A stretch of 64,000 nucleotides of DNA from Woeseiaceae bacterium (GTDB taxonomy: Bacteria; Pseudomonadota; Gammaproteobacteria; Steroidobacterales; Woeseiaceae). Shown one piece after another: positions 55,066-64,000 of the stretch (the first letter of the stretch is position 1; each line of letters opens with the position of its first letter). A model generated the notes under the pieces. The model searched no databases. It was not told the DNA's origin and saw only the letters and a program-made list of their open reading frames with translations. The stretch spans positions 62,001 through 126,000 of the forward strand of contig JAPKEL010000001.1 in the NCBI GenBank assembly GCA_028822065.1, given 5' to 3'. A program made the translations under genes and the position numbers.

Positions 55066-57303
55066 TTATTTAATAGCTGCTTGTACGTGCTTTGTAAATT
55101 CTTGTGCCTTCATATAGCCAACTACCTCGTAGCCTTGCTTTTTAATTCCATTAGTATCATAAAAGATAATTGTTGGAGGGCCAAATACATTCAGTTCATT
55201 TAATAAGGCTTGATCTATTTCATCATTAGCAGTGACGTCTGCCTGGAGTATGGTGGTATTAGATAGAGCATTTTGTACATCTTCATCGGTAAAGGTATAA
55301 GCTTCCATTTCCTTACAAGAAACACACCAATCGGCATAAAAATCCAGCATGACTGATTTTTGATTTGAGCTAGCTTGTATCAATTCAAAATTTAAGTCAT
55401 CGATAGATTTTATACGTTTAAAATGCAATTCATTGCTAACGCTATTTTTGTTGCCAAGAATACCGATATTAGCTAGTGGCTGCATCGGATTTTTGTTACC
55501 AGATAAAGAACCTAAGATTAAGGCGCCACCATATAATAGGATCAGCAAGCCAAGCCCTTTATTAAATTTTTCAGTATTTTTTGAATTTTGGGTGAGACTA
55601 TTCAATCCACCTAAGAAGATACCGAACATTATTGCTAGAGCTCCCCATAAAGCCAAAACCACAGTGGCATTTATAATTCTAGATAGCATGTATATGGCTA
55701 GACCAAGCATTAAAAAACCGAATATATTTTTTACTTTATCCATCCATTTACCGGCTTTTGGTAATAACCGACCGGCTGAAGTACCAATCACTATTAATGG
55801 GGTACCCATTCCAAGACTCATTGCAAATAATGCGATACCGCCCCTAGCAATATCACCAGTTTGACCGATTACCATTAAGGTTGCTACTAATGGAGGTGCA
55901 ATGCAGGCCGTTACAATCAAAGAAGAGATAGCCCCAATAAAGAAACTACCGATAACAGTCCCACGTCTTTGCTGATCATTTAGTTTTGATAGTCGCGCTT
56001 GGAAAATCGAGGGGAGTTGAAAACTGAGAAGATCAAACATAGCTAAAGCAAGTAAGATGAATAGAGTCACAAATATAATAATAACCCAAGGTGTATTAAA
56101 AAAAGCTTGGAGTTGAAGACCGATTGAGGCACTAATAATTCCTGCTAAGGTATAAACAATAGCCATCCCCATTACATAACTGGTCGCTAATATAAATCCT
56201 CTCCTTGGTGTGATATGTTCACCCTCACCAGCAAGGATTCCAGAAAGGATTGGGATCATAGGTAGAACGCATGGGGTAAAAGACAGCAACAAACCAGCTA
56301 TAAAGAAAGTTAAGATTACCGTTAATATATTCGCTTGAGAGATGAGTGAAGCGAGACGGGATTGTTCTGAAATTTTAATAGCGCTAACAATGGGATTAGC
56401 AATTACCTCTCCAGAAGGAAAAATAACATCAATCTCTTTTTGTTGAGGAGGCAAACATAATTCATCTTCTATGCACCCTTGATAATTAACCATAAAGGTT
56501 AAATTATTTTCATCGGCGCTTTCTCTACCAATTGCAATTCTGCCAAACACTTCCTCAAAATAAACTTCAGTTTCCCCAAACCACTCATCAGTTTTTATTT
56601 CGCCTTTGGGTAATTCAATAGCCCCTATCTTTATATCTGGATTACTTGTGGTTATCGATATTTTATCTTTATAAAGGTAATGCTTTGGTGCAATTTGGAA
56701 TCCAATCTCTAATGTGGTTTTATCAATTACCTGAAGGAATGGCTTAAAAGTTGATGCCGAATAATTTTTCTTATTGGGTTGAATTAAAGAGGTTACTTGT
56801 TCTTTCTTTGTCGATTTTATCAAGTTGACATTGGCATCCCATTTTTGCGGTGGATAGCAGATCCCTCTATCAGCACATCCTTGAGAAAGGATTTGTAATT
56901 CAAGTTGATTTAATGATTCATCTTTTCTTTCGTAGGGAATATGGAATGAAATATCGCCCCGGTATACTTGCTGGATTCCAAAAAATTCATCTTCATGGTA
57001 CGAACCCTCTGGTAGCTTTATATTTACCAACTGAATTCCGGGTGAGTTCGATATGAAATTCATTTTTTTACGATATAAGTAATACCCATCTTTAATCGAC
57101 CAATCTATTTTGATTGTTGAACCGGTATCTTTGATTTTGTATTCAAAAGCCTCTTCAGCCCTGAGTAATGCTGTTGATGTTTTATTATTTAATGAATTAT
57201 CTGATTCCAATTCATTTGAGCAGCTTATAGACAATGTTGCTATTAAGGCCCATAGCAGAGAATTTTTTATAAAATTTAAGGAATTAAATATAGGTATATT
57301 CAT
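55066..57303 (-). CDS. dsbD: Thiol:disulfide interchange protein DsbD with doubled N-terminal domain
   Basis: A 745-residue inner-membrane protein that moves electrons from cytosolic thioredoxin to periplasmic partners. The order is: an N-terminal signal of lipoprotein type (SISC, Cys28); a first DsbD-alpha domain with GCADRGICYPP (C143, C149); a second similar domain with GCIEDELCLPP (C277, C283); eight membrane helices (TFFIAGLLLSFTPCVLPMIP onward, with a second membrane Cys in IVTACIAPPLV); and a C-terminal thioredoxin-like domain with FYADWCVSCKEME. E. coli DsbD has one alpha domain and 565 residues. It shares an intergenic region with groES. Confidence 0.93.
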   Translation of the reverse strand: MNIPIFNSLNFIKNSLLWALIATLSISCSNELESDNSLNNKTSTALLRAEEAFEYKIKDTGSTIKIDWSIKDGYYLYRKKMNFISNSPGIQLVNIKLPEGSYHEDEFFGIQQVYRGDISFHIPYERKDESLNQLELQILSQGCADRGICYPPQKWDANVNLIKSTKKEQVTSLIQPNKKNYSASTFKPFLQVIDKTTLEIGFQIAPKHYLYKDKISITTSNPDIKIGAIELPKGEIKTDEWFGETEVYFEEVFGRIAIGRESADENNLTFMVNYQGCIEDELCLPPQQKEIDVIFPSGEVIANPIVSAIKISEQSRLASLISQANILTVILTFFIAGLLLSFTPCVLPMIPILSGILAGEGEHITPRRGFILATSYVMGMAIVYTLAGIISASIGLQLQAFFNTPWVIIIFVTLFILLALAMFDLLSFQLPSIFQARLSKLNDQQRRGTVIGSFFIGAISSLIVTACIAPPLVATLMVIGQTGDIARGGIALFAMSLGMGTPLIVIGTSAGRLLPKAGKWMDKVKNIFGFLMLGLAIYMLSRIINATVVLALWGALAIMFGIFLGGLNSLTQNSKNTEKFNKGLGLLILLYGGALILGSLSGNKNPMQPLANIGILGNKNSVSNELHFKRIKSIDDLNFELIQASSNQKSVMLDFYADWCVSCKEMEAYTFTDEDVQNALSNTTILQADVTANDEIDQALLNELNVFGPPTIIFYDTNGIKKQGYEVVGYMKAQEFTKHVQAAIK

Positions 57304-57496
57304 TGTATTTGTTGAGCATGCCGATTTAGATGGGTTTATTTTTAAATAATTACTTTAATAAAAATTATAAAATTAGCTACCCGATTTCATGTTTAACGAA
57401 GAAGCATACATTGCCATAAATGATCTGTCATCATAGAGATAACAATAGTTACAAGAAATAATACAATATTATTTTACTTGTTTTCGTAATTAAACC

Positions 57497-57524
57497 TTGA
57501 AATTTTAATTTGTGTCCTTATTAT
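57497..57524 (+). promoter_or_regulatory. Predicted sigma-70 promoter of groESL
   Basis: TTGAAA (57497-57502) and TATTAT (57519-57524) are separated by 16 nt. The CIRCE element begins on the last base of the -10 box, so a bound repressor would cover the start site. CTTGAA followed by CCTTATTA after 14 nt is also loosely like a sigma-32 promoter. The rest of the 312-nt dsbD-groES gap (57304-57615) shows only AT-rich sequence. Confidence 0.6.
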
Positions 57525-57550
57525 TAGCACTCTTCGTAATTGAGTGCTAA
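57524..57550. promoter_or_regulatory. CIRCE element (HrcA operator)
   Basis: TTAGCACTC (57524-57532), 9-nt spacer, GAGTGCTAA (57542-57550): a perfect match to the CIRCE consensus TTAGCACTC-N9-GAGTGCTAA. It lies 66 nt before the groES start. HrcA represses chaperone operons through CIRCE and is released when GroEL is titrated. hrcA itself is not in the window. Confidence 0.93.
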
Positions 57551-57615
57551 TGGCCATTATTACAAAGAATTGAATTTATTTTTAAGTTAATTAACATTTT
57601 AGAGGAGAATAGCTG

Positions 57616-57906
57616 ATGAATATTCGTCCGCTTCATGACAGAGTCATCGTTAAGCGCATGGAAGAAGAACGCACTTCCCCTGGAGGAATTGTTCTTCCGG
57701 ATGGTGCAACAGAAAAACCAATTAAAGGCGAAGTTATTGCTGTAGGGAACGGAAGAGTTCTCGATTCAGGTAAGATGAGGGCATTGGATGTAAAAGCCGG
57801 TGATCAAGTTTTATTTGGTAAATACAGTGGTACTGAAATTAAAGTTGATGGCGAGGAGCTTCTTGTAATGAAAGAAGACGACATCGTTGCAATTTTTGAA
57901 GGTTAA
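57616..57906 (+). CDS. groES: Co-chaperonin GroES
   Basis: A 96-residue GroES of standard length. [20 protein letters not shown], the mobile loop [15 protein letters not shown], and [20 protein letters not shown] and [12 protein letters not shown]-type ending are all present. AGAGGAG supplies the ribosome site. It forms the lid of the GroEL chamber and leads the groES-groEL operon under a CIRCE element. Confidence 0.97.
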   Translation: MNIRPLHDRVIVKRMEEERTSPGGIVLPDGATEKPIKGEVIAVGNGRVLDSGKMRALDVKAGDQVLFGKYSGTEIKVDGEELLVMKEDDIVAIFEG

Positions 57907-57947
57907 TGAAATGTATTTCATTATTAAATGTAAGAATAAAATTTTAA

Positions 57948-59615
<1,668 letters not shown>

Positions 59616-59660
59616 TCTGCCCTCGTTAATTGCAGAACATTGCAAGAGATTGCATATAAA

Positions 59661-59690
59661 CCCACAAGCTATAGGGCTTGTGGGTTTTTT
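59661..59690 (+). terminator. Intrinsic terminator after groEL
   Basis: CCCACAAGC (59661-59669), loop TATAGG, GCTTGTGGG (59676-59684), then six T (59685-59690). The 9-bp GC-containing perfect stem with U-tract is a classic terminator, 45 nt after the groEL stop. Confidence 0.9.
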
Positions 59691-59703
59691 GTTTGTAACG
59701 AAG

Positions 59704-60309
59704 CTAATTTTTTCGTGAAAGATATTTAATCCAGATACGATATAGCAGTAAAATTGATAAAACGAAAACATAGATTAAAGGTTCGGTGATGTCTTTTTTG
59801 ACTTGCCACCAATAATGCCATACAGCCAATATGCTCGCTGCATAAATTAAACGATGAATTGCGTACCATTTCTTTTGTAGTTTTCTTTGTATATTGTTCG
59901 TTGAAGTACTCGCTAAGAGAAGCAGTATAAGTAGTGCGAGAAAACCAATCGTAATAAAAGGTCGAGTAATGATGTCTTCGGTAATAGCTGGTAAGTAAAT
60001 ATTCTGCTCTAAAATTAACCATGTTAAAAAATGCATCAACACATAAAAAAAAGTAAACAAGCCAAGCATTCGTCGAAATAAAGTGAGCCAAATTTGACCG
60101 GTGAGTTTCCTCAGAGGGGAAATCGCGAGAGTGAGTAGCAAAAATCTTAAGCCCCAATTACCAAGTCTATCCTGAATGTTTTCAATCGGATTTGCGCCTA
60201 AATTGCCAGTTAACTCTATTGAATCGGTTAATATAAAAAAAAATGGCAGTAGACAAATTAGAAATACCGGTGGCTTCAGGAATATCCTTGCTGTTTTGGT
60301 GGTGAGCAT
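59704..60309 (-). CDS. msrQ: MsrQ, haem-binding membrane subunit of methionine sulfoxide reductase
   Basis: A 201-residue membrane protein with about six helices and the YedZ/FRD haem fold: LLTLAISPLRKLTG, then LGLFTFFYVLMHFLTWLILE and KKWYAIHRLIYAASILAVWHYWW, whose His residues bind haem b. MsrQ passes electrons from the quinone pool or flavin reductase to MsrP. It follows msrP on the same strand by 24 nt. Confidence 0.92.
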   Translation of the reverse strand: MLTTKTARIFLKPPVFLICLLPFFFILTDSIELTGNLGANPIENIQDRLGNWGLRFLLLTLAISPLRKLTGQIWLTLFRRMLGLFTFFYVLMHFLTWLILEQNIYLPAITEDIITRPFITIGFLALLILLLLASTSTNNIQRKLQKKWYAIHRLIYAASILAVWHYWWQVKKDITEPLIYVFVLSILLLYRIWIKYLSRKN

Positions 60310-60333
60310 GATTTTTTTATTTGAGAGTATTGA

Positions 60334-61293
60334 TTAGAAATGTCGACGGAGATTGAGTCCATCGTATAAGTGAGCTACTTGTTCACCATATCCGTTGAAA
60401 AGTTGTGTTGGTTGTTTACTGGCAAAAACGCCACTACCAATTCTTCTTTCTCTGGCTTGACTCCATCTTGGGTGAGGTACTTTTGGATTAACATTCGCAT
60501 AGAAGCCATATTCATTTGATGCTGCCATTTCCCAGCTTGTTTTAGGCTGGCCTTTAATGAAACTCATTTTGACAATACCCTTGATACCCTTGAAGCCATA
60601 TTTCCAGGGTACTACCAATCGAATTGGCGCACCATTTTGATTCGGTAAAGCACGACCATAGATTCCTACTGCGAGCAATGGAAGAGGATTCATGGCTTCT
60701 GCGATAGTTAACCCTTCGCGGTAAGGCCATTTTAGTACTCTTGATCTTTGACCAGGCATTCTTTCGCGGTCATGTAATGTTTCAAATCGAACATGAGTTG
60801 CTGAAGAGAGCGGTTTGAATGCTTTGATAACATTAGCTAACGGAATACCGACCCACGGAATTACCATAGACCATGCCTCAACGCACCTCATTCTGTATAT
60901 GCGTTCTTCAAGAAGGTAGGGCTTTATAAAGTCTTCGATATTAAAGATGCCGGTTTTCTCAGCTTCTCCCGTAACTTCAATTGACCATGGACGTGACTGA
61001 AAATCCTTTGAATTCTTGTAAGGGTCATCTTTATCAAGGCCAAATTCATAATAATTGTTATAACTGGTGACATCTAGAAAGTTATTTATTTTTTCATCGG
61101 TACTATAAATACTTGATTTAATATCACTTAATTCAGCAAAAGGTTTTTCAGGAAGATTAGCTCCAAATAGGTTATTGGAGAGAATACTCCCCCCAATCAG
61201 TGTGCTGGATTGAATGAATTTTCGACGATTCAGATAATTTTTTTCGCTGGTTATTTCAAAGGATTTAATGGTTGATGGTTGTTTAATTAACAT
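60334..61293 (-). CDS. msrP: MsrP, periplasmic methionine sulfoxide reductase molybdenum subunit
   Basis: A 319-residue sulfite-oxidase-fold molybdoenzyme. The Tat signal is NRRKFIQSSTLIGGS. The Mo-ligating Cys is at about residue 137 in YRMRCVEAWSMVIPW, followed by FETLHDRERMPGQ, and the C-terminal half lacks the dimerisation domain of true sulfite oxidases. MsrPQ repairs oxidised methionines in the periplasm. The pair is standard in Gammaproteobacteria. Confidence 0.94.
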   Translation of the reverse strand: MLIKQPSTIKSFEITSEKNYLNRRKFIQSSTLIGGSILSNNLFGANLPEKPFAELSDIKSSIYSTDEKINNFLDVTSYNNYYEFGLDKDDPYKNSKDFQSRPWSIEVTGEAEKTGIFNIEDFIKPYLLEERIYRMRCVEAWSMVIPWVGIPLANVIKAFKPLSSATHVRFETLHDRERMPGQRSRVLKWPYREGLTIAEAMNPLPLLAVGIYGRALPNQNGAPIRLVVPWKYGFKGIKGIVKMSFIKGQPKTSWEMAASNEYGFYANVNPKVPHPRWSQARERRIGSGVFASKQPTQLFNGYGEQVAHLYDGLNLRRHF

Positions 61294-61320
61294 ATTTTAT
61301 TATTCCAGATAAATAAAAAA

Positions 61321-62577
61321 CTAGCCCCAATCTTGAACACGATATACAACTTCACCGCCCGCGCGAAGCCTCCATCCAGTAATGGGATTATTATGATAAG
61401 GGATAGAACCCGCACCTCTAACCTTTATTAATGTTTCACGGGTTGGTTGAACATATCCAGTTTCATCAATTGCTCGACTTAGAATAATGGCCTCTTTGCC
61501 ATCCCAATTAAATAAATGTCTAAATCGAGTATGTGCTTTGGATAGAATGGGTTCTTGAAGTTTTGCAGTCTCCCATGTTTTACCATTATCCGTGCTGACT
61601 TCGGTAGCGGTAATTTGACCACGACCACTCCAAGCAATTCCTTGTATTTCTATCCAGCCTTTTTCGACTGTATTTGGAAAAGTGGGATAAGTAATAATCG
61701 AGCGTGCATCCATAGTAAGACTAAACTGCCTTGCTTTTCCGTTTCGGATGGTTTCGGTATATTTAGAAGTCTCTTCTCGAGTCATAAAAGGTTGATCAGA
61801 AAACTCAATCCTTCGTAACCATTTAACTGACGAATTTCCTTCATAACCTGGATTTAAAAGTCTAACAGGATATCCATTTTCTGGTCTGATAGACTCTCCA
61901 TTTTGAGCATAAACAATCATAGATTCATGCCATATTTGCTTGGGGACGCTTCGAGTCAGCACTGCAGCATCGGATCCCTCAGCTAATAACCATGTTGCAG
62001 AAGGTTTGATGCCAACTTCTTTTAGTAATGTCGATAACATGACCCCTGTCCATTCACTTTGACTGGTCATGCCACAGATATTTTGTGGTGTTGTATATTC
62101 ATCCGCCTCTCTGGCTAGATTGCCAGAGCATTCTATAAAGCATATTCGACTTACAGCGGGAAAGCGTTTTAAGTCATTTATTGAAAAGGTCATCGGTCTA
62201 TCAACCATGCCATGAAGAATCAGTTTATGTTTTTGAGCATCAATGAGTGGTACACCAGCATGATGACGTTCAAAATGCATATCAGAGGGTGTGATAGTGC
62301 CATGTAATTGGTGTAATGGTGTTCGTGAACTGGTGCCCGTATATCTAACGTCACGTTCATATTTTTCAAATATAGAACGTTTTCCAACTTTAGTGGCCCA
62401 TTGTTTTGCTGTTACTTTTGTGGGATCTGCTGGCGCAAAAGGACGATTTGAGGATGTTTGAACTTCTTTACCTGTAGCTGATTTCGCAATCATTGTGCCA
62501 GCCGCTCCAGCCATACCAACGAGGGCACTTCGTCGAGTGATGTTTAATTTAGATGATTTATTTTCTTTTTCTTTCAT
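61321..62577 (-). CDS. Sulfite dehydrogenase-like molybdoenzyme (SoxC-type)
   Basis: A 418-residue Tat-exported protein (TRRSALVGMAGAAGTM at the start). The molybdenum domain has SRICFIECSGNLAREAD with Mo-ligating Cys at about residue 150; the Mo-co C-terminal dimerisation domain has IEIQGIAWSGRGQITATEVS. RYTGTSSRTPLHQLHGTITPS near residue 80 is SoxC-like. The next gene downstream of this one's start is a cytochrome (62580-63209), as in SoxCD. This is the second sulfite dehydrogenase homologue in the window. In Sox, SoxCD acts on a sulfane sulfur bound to SoxY; no soxXYZAB is visible here. Confidence 0.85.
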   Translation of the reverse strand: MKEKENKSSKLNITRRSALVGMAGAAGTMIAKSATGKEVQTSSNRPFAPADPTKVTAKQWATKVGKRSIFEKYERDVRYTGTSSRTPLHQLHGTITPSDMHFERHHAGVPLIDAQKHKLILHGMVDRPMTFSINDLKRFPAVSRICFIECSGNLAREADEYTTPQNICGMTSQSEWTGVMLSTLLKEVGIKPSATWLLAEGSDAAVLTRSVPKQIWHESMIVYAQNGESIRPENGYPVRLLNPGYEGNSSVKWLRRIEFSDQPFMTREETSKYTETIRNGKARQFSLTMDARSIITYPTFPNTVEKGWIEIQGIAWSGRGQITATEVSTDNGKTWETAKLQEPILSKAHTRFRHLFNWDGKEAIILSRAIDETGYVQPTRETLIKVRGAGSIPYHNNPITGWRLRAGGEVVYRVQDWG

Positions 62578-62579
62578 TA

Positions 62580-63209
62580 TCAGTGCACCATATTATATTC
62601 GAGACGATCATCAGGTACGAATTTATCGTGCGCAGGCATCACTATTTCTTTTAACGAACTGGCAGATAATTTTGTACTATCAGGGACAATGTTATTTAAA
62701 TATAGCAAATATGCTGAGAGCGCATAGACCTCATTAAATGTGAGTGATCCAGGTGCATTCATAGGCATTGAGCGTAAAATATAATCATAAAGTGTGGTTG
62801 CATATGGCCAGTAATTACCAATTGTCCGGCATTCAAACCCGCATGCAACAATGCCTTGTGGGAAATCTTCATCCTCATAGGCTACCAGCCGCTCATTAAT
62901 ACCGCCTTGACCGCTAACCCCGTGGCAAAAAGCACATTTAGTGGCATAAAGTATCTCTCCTTCACTGACAGAGCCTTCCCCAAGAGGTAAACCGGTGCCA
63001 TCTGGACGAACATCAAGATTCCATTTTTTAATTTCTTCTGTTGTTGCTGGACGTCCAAAATTAAATAAAATCTCCTCAATATCACTTTTTGTGTTGTTAT
63101 CAGAAGATTTTTGTTGGGCGCTTGAGAGGCTGGGTACCATGAAAGTAAAATAAATTATTATAATTTTTATGTATAGACTCAATGTCTTTTTTCCCCATAT
63201 GGATTGCAT
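62580..63209 (-). CDS. Periplasmic c-type cytochrome (SoxD-like)
   Basis: A 209-residue protein with a signal peptide (IIIIYFTFMVPSLSSAQ) and one haem site, CAFCHGVSGQGG, near residue 93. Sixth-ligand methionines are offered by RSMPMNAPGSLTFNEVYALSAYLLYL. The layout (N-terminal extension, single haem, 'MPMNAPGSLT') is like SoxD and related cytochromes. The gene sits 2 nt before the SoxC-type gene, so it is almost certainly the electron acceptor of that enzyme. Confidence 0.87.
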   Translation of the reverse strand: MQSIWGKKTLSLYIKIIIIYFTFMVPSLSSAQQKSSDNNTKSDIEEILFNFGRPATTEEIKKWNLDVRPDGTGLPLGEGSVSEGEILYATKCAFCHGVSGQGGINERLVAYEDEDFPQGIVACGFECRTIGNYWPYATTLYDYILRSMPMNAPGSLTFNEVYALSAYLLYLNNIVPDSTKLSASSLKEIVMPAHDKFVPDDRLEYNMVH

Positions 63210-63320
63210 TTAATTCTACGTTTATACGAGATGATAATCGCAGGATATGTAATTTCATTCAAGGAGATTTATTTTAAACATTGTTTTTGTTTTTTTTTAG
63301 GTAAAAAATTTCATAATAAC

Positions 63321-63349
63321 TTGTAATTTTTTGCTAGTGAGGCTAATTT
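63321..63349 (+). promoter_or_regulatory. Possible promoter of the ileS T-box transcript
   Basis: TTGTAA (63321-63326) and TAATTT (63344-63349) with a 17-nt spacer would start transcription a few bases before the T-box leader. The -10 box is a poor match, so this is tentative. The rest of 63210-63320 is AT-rich and shows no gene. Confidence 0.35.
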
Positions 63350-63365
63350 CTGAAATAGAACATCG

Positions 63366-63608
63366 ATGGGGACAAATAGGTAATTAATTTGTTTATAGCG
63401 ACTGGAGGATGGTGAAAGCTCCAGAGCAAACTTTATTGAAAATCACCCCGGAGTTATCACCTGAAATGCAGTGGGCAAATTAAGTGTGATCGGCTAATCC
63501 ACGATAAGGGTACAATGAGGCGAAAATAAGTTTTTCGTAAAACCGGGTGGTACCGCGATAAAGAGTATTATTGCCCCGGACGTATACTGGCGTTCGGGGA
63601 TTTTTTTT
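63366..63608 (+). ncRNA. T-box riboswitch (isoleucine), transcription-terminating type
   Basis: This is a T-box leader upstream of ileS. Stem I carries the apical element CTGGAGGATGGTGAAAGCTC (from 63402) and the downstream CACCCCGGAG (63444-63453), both standard in stem I. The likely specifier codon is ATC (63456-63458), in GTTATCACCTGAA. The T-box core CCGGGTGGTACCGCG is at 63543-63557; TGGT (63548-63551) would pair with the tRNA 3' end ACCA. CCGGG (63543-63547) can pair with CCCGG (63575-63579) as antiterminator, competing with the terminator stem. Uncharged tRNA-Ile would allow readthrough into ileS. Fold drawn by eye only. Confidence 0.93.
63574..63608 (+). terminator. T-box terminator hairpin
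   Basis: CCCCGGACG (63574-63582) pairs with CGTTCGGGG (63591-63599) over nine positions including one G-U; loop of 8; eight T at 63601-63608. Its 5' arm shares the bases needed by the antiterminator, so the two structures exclude each other. It ends 21 nt before the ileS ATG. Confidence 0.9.
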
Positions 63609-63629
63609 GGGTAAAAGAAAAGTATAGAA

Positions 63630-64000
63630 ATGATATTTAAAGAAATAAAAAGCAGATATAACGGCCCAGCTCTTGAAAAAGAAGTCTTAGCTTTCTGGGA
63701 AGAAAATGCTGTTTTTGAAAAAACACTCGAGCAATCCAATCATCGTCCATTATTTACTTTTAATGAAGGGCCGCCAACGGCAAATGGTAAGCCGGGTATT
63801 CATCATGTATTAGCGCGTTCTTTTAAGGATGCTTTTCCAAGATACAAAACAATGCAAGGTTTTCATGTGCCGCGCAAAGCCGGTTGGGACACTCATGGTT
63901 TACCTGTTGAGCATGAAATAGAAAAGCAACTGGGAATTTTTGATAAGAAAGAAATCGAATCCGAGGTAGGTATTGCTGAGTTTACTCAACGATGTCGAGA
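63630..64000 (+). CDS. ileS: Isoleucyl-tRNA synthetase, N-terminal part, altered HIGH motif
   Basis: The gene runs off the right edge; 123 residues are visible. ATG 63630 begins MIFKEIKSRYNGPALEKEVL, followed by the class I synthetase start FNEGPPTANGKPGIHHVLAR. The HIGH signature is GIHH (residues 56-59; 63795-63806), with the first and third residues exchanged. RYKTMQGFHVPRKAGWDTHG and LPVEHEIEKQLGI resemble type 2 (IleRS2-like) enzymes of Bacteroidetes, Clostridia and some Bacilli more than the E. coli type 1 enzyme. It charges tRNA-Ile. Preceded by an isoleucine T-box; whether the chromosome also carries a type 1 ileS cannot be seen. Confidence 0.93.
   Translation, partial: MIFKEIKSRYNGPALEKEVLAFWEENAVFEKTLEQSNHRPLFTFNEGPPTANGKPGIHHVLARSFKDAFPRYKTMQGFHVPRKAGWDTHGLPVEHEIEKQLGIFDKKEIESEVGIAEFTQRCR

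Noticed and set aside
55433-55864. A 143-codon + strand frame inside dsbD.
   Set aside because: Antisense to the membrane-helix region of dsbD; composition reflects the opposite strand, and no start signal is visible.

Overview
The window is one contiguous stretch of an AT-rich bacterial chromosome with dense, short-spaced genes. No insertion sequences, CRISPR arrays, tRNAs or rRNAs were seen. Gene order places it in the Gammaproteobacteria: aroQ-accB-accC-prmA-dusB-fis-purH-purD runs in the classical order, rhlB is divergent from trxA-rho as in E. coli, cysQ is divergent from yrfG, and msrPQ and groESL are present. The closest genus cannot be named from sequence reading alone. The abundance of molybdoenzymes, periplasmic c-type cytochromes and Tat substrates fits a respiring, probably free-living organism.

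Layout. 1-5150: nucleotide and small-molecule genes (PfkB-type kinase, phosphoribosyltransferase, APH-fold kinase overlapping an NTP/NDP-type translocase, nitroreductase, Bcr/CflA-type exporter). 5332-15033: a complete histidine-utilisation locus, with hutI divergent from hutF-hutC-hutU-hutH-hutG across a predicted HutC operator. A sulfite dehydrogenase/cytochrome pair and a SYLF protein continue directly from hutG. 15030-20744: NAD+-type formate dehydrogenase (fdhD-fdsG-fdsB-fdsA), converging on the hut operon, whose HutG step releases formate. 20898-29638: aminotransferase, DUF192 protein and a complete moxR-DUF58-DUF4381-batA-B-C-D operon. 29685-38819: mixed housekeeping genes (glyoxalase, HAD phosphatases, OmpA-like protein, lipA, sohB, M48 protease, trhO, cysQ, yrfG). 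38842-42066: rhlB / trxA-rho. 42153-45599: two YceI proteins around a flavin amine oxidase, then DoxX. 45731-54344: moeA and the purine/Fis/acetyl-CoA carboxylase block. 54458-59615: TlpA-like protein, a DsbD with a doubled N-terminal domain, and CIRCE-controlled groESL. 59704-63209: msrQ-msrP and a SoxCD-like pair. 63366-64000: a T-box riboswitch and the start of ileS.

The most striking item is the right edge. A textbook T-box leader (Ile ATC specifier, canonical T-box core, competing antiterminator and terminator) precedes a type-2-like isoleucyl-tRNA synthetase. Its HIGH signature reads GIHH, with the first and third residues exchanged. T-boxes are a hallmark of Firmicutes and a few other phyla and are not a normal feature of Gammaproteobacteria, so leader and gene look like a transferred unit. 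A perfect CIRCE element before groESL is a second regulatory element best known from Gram-positive bacteria.

Other items worth attention: rhlB has no ATG, GTG or TTG start and appears to begin at AUU behind a well-spaced Shine-Dalgarno sequence. Rho carries an arginine-rich N-terminal extension and its gene overlaps trxA. Three separate sulfite-oxidase-fold molybdoenzymes lie in one window together with a Mo/W formate dehydrogenase, FdhD and MoeA.
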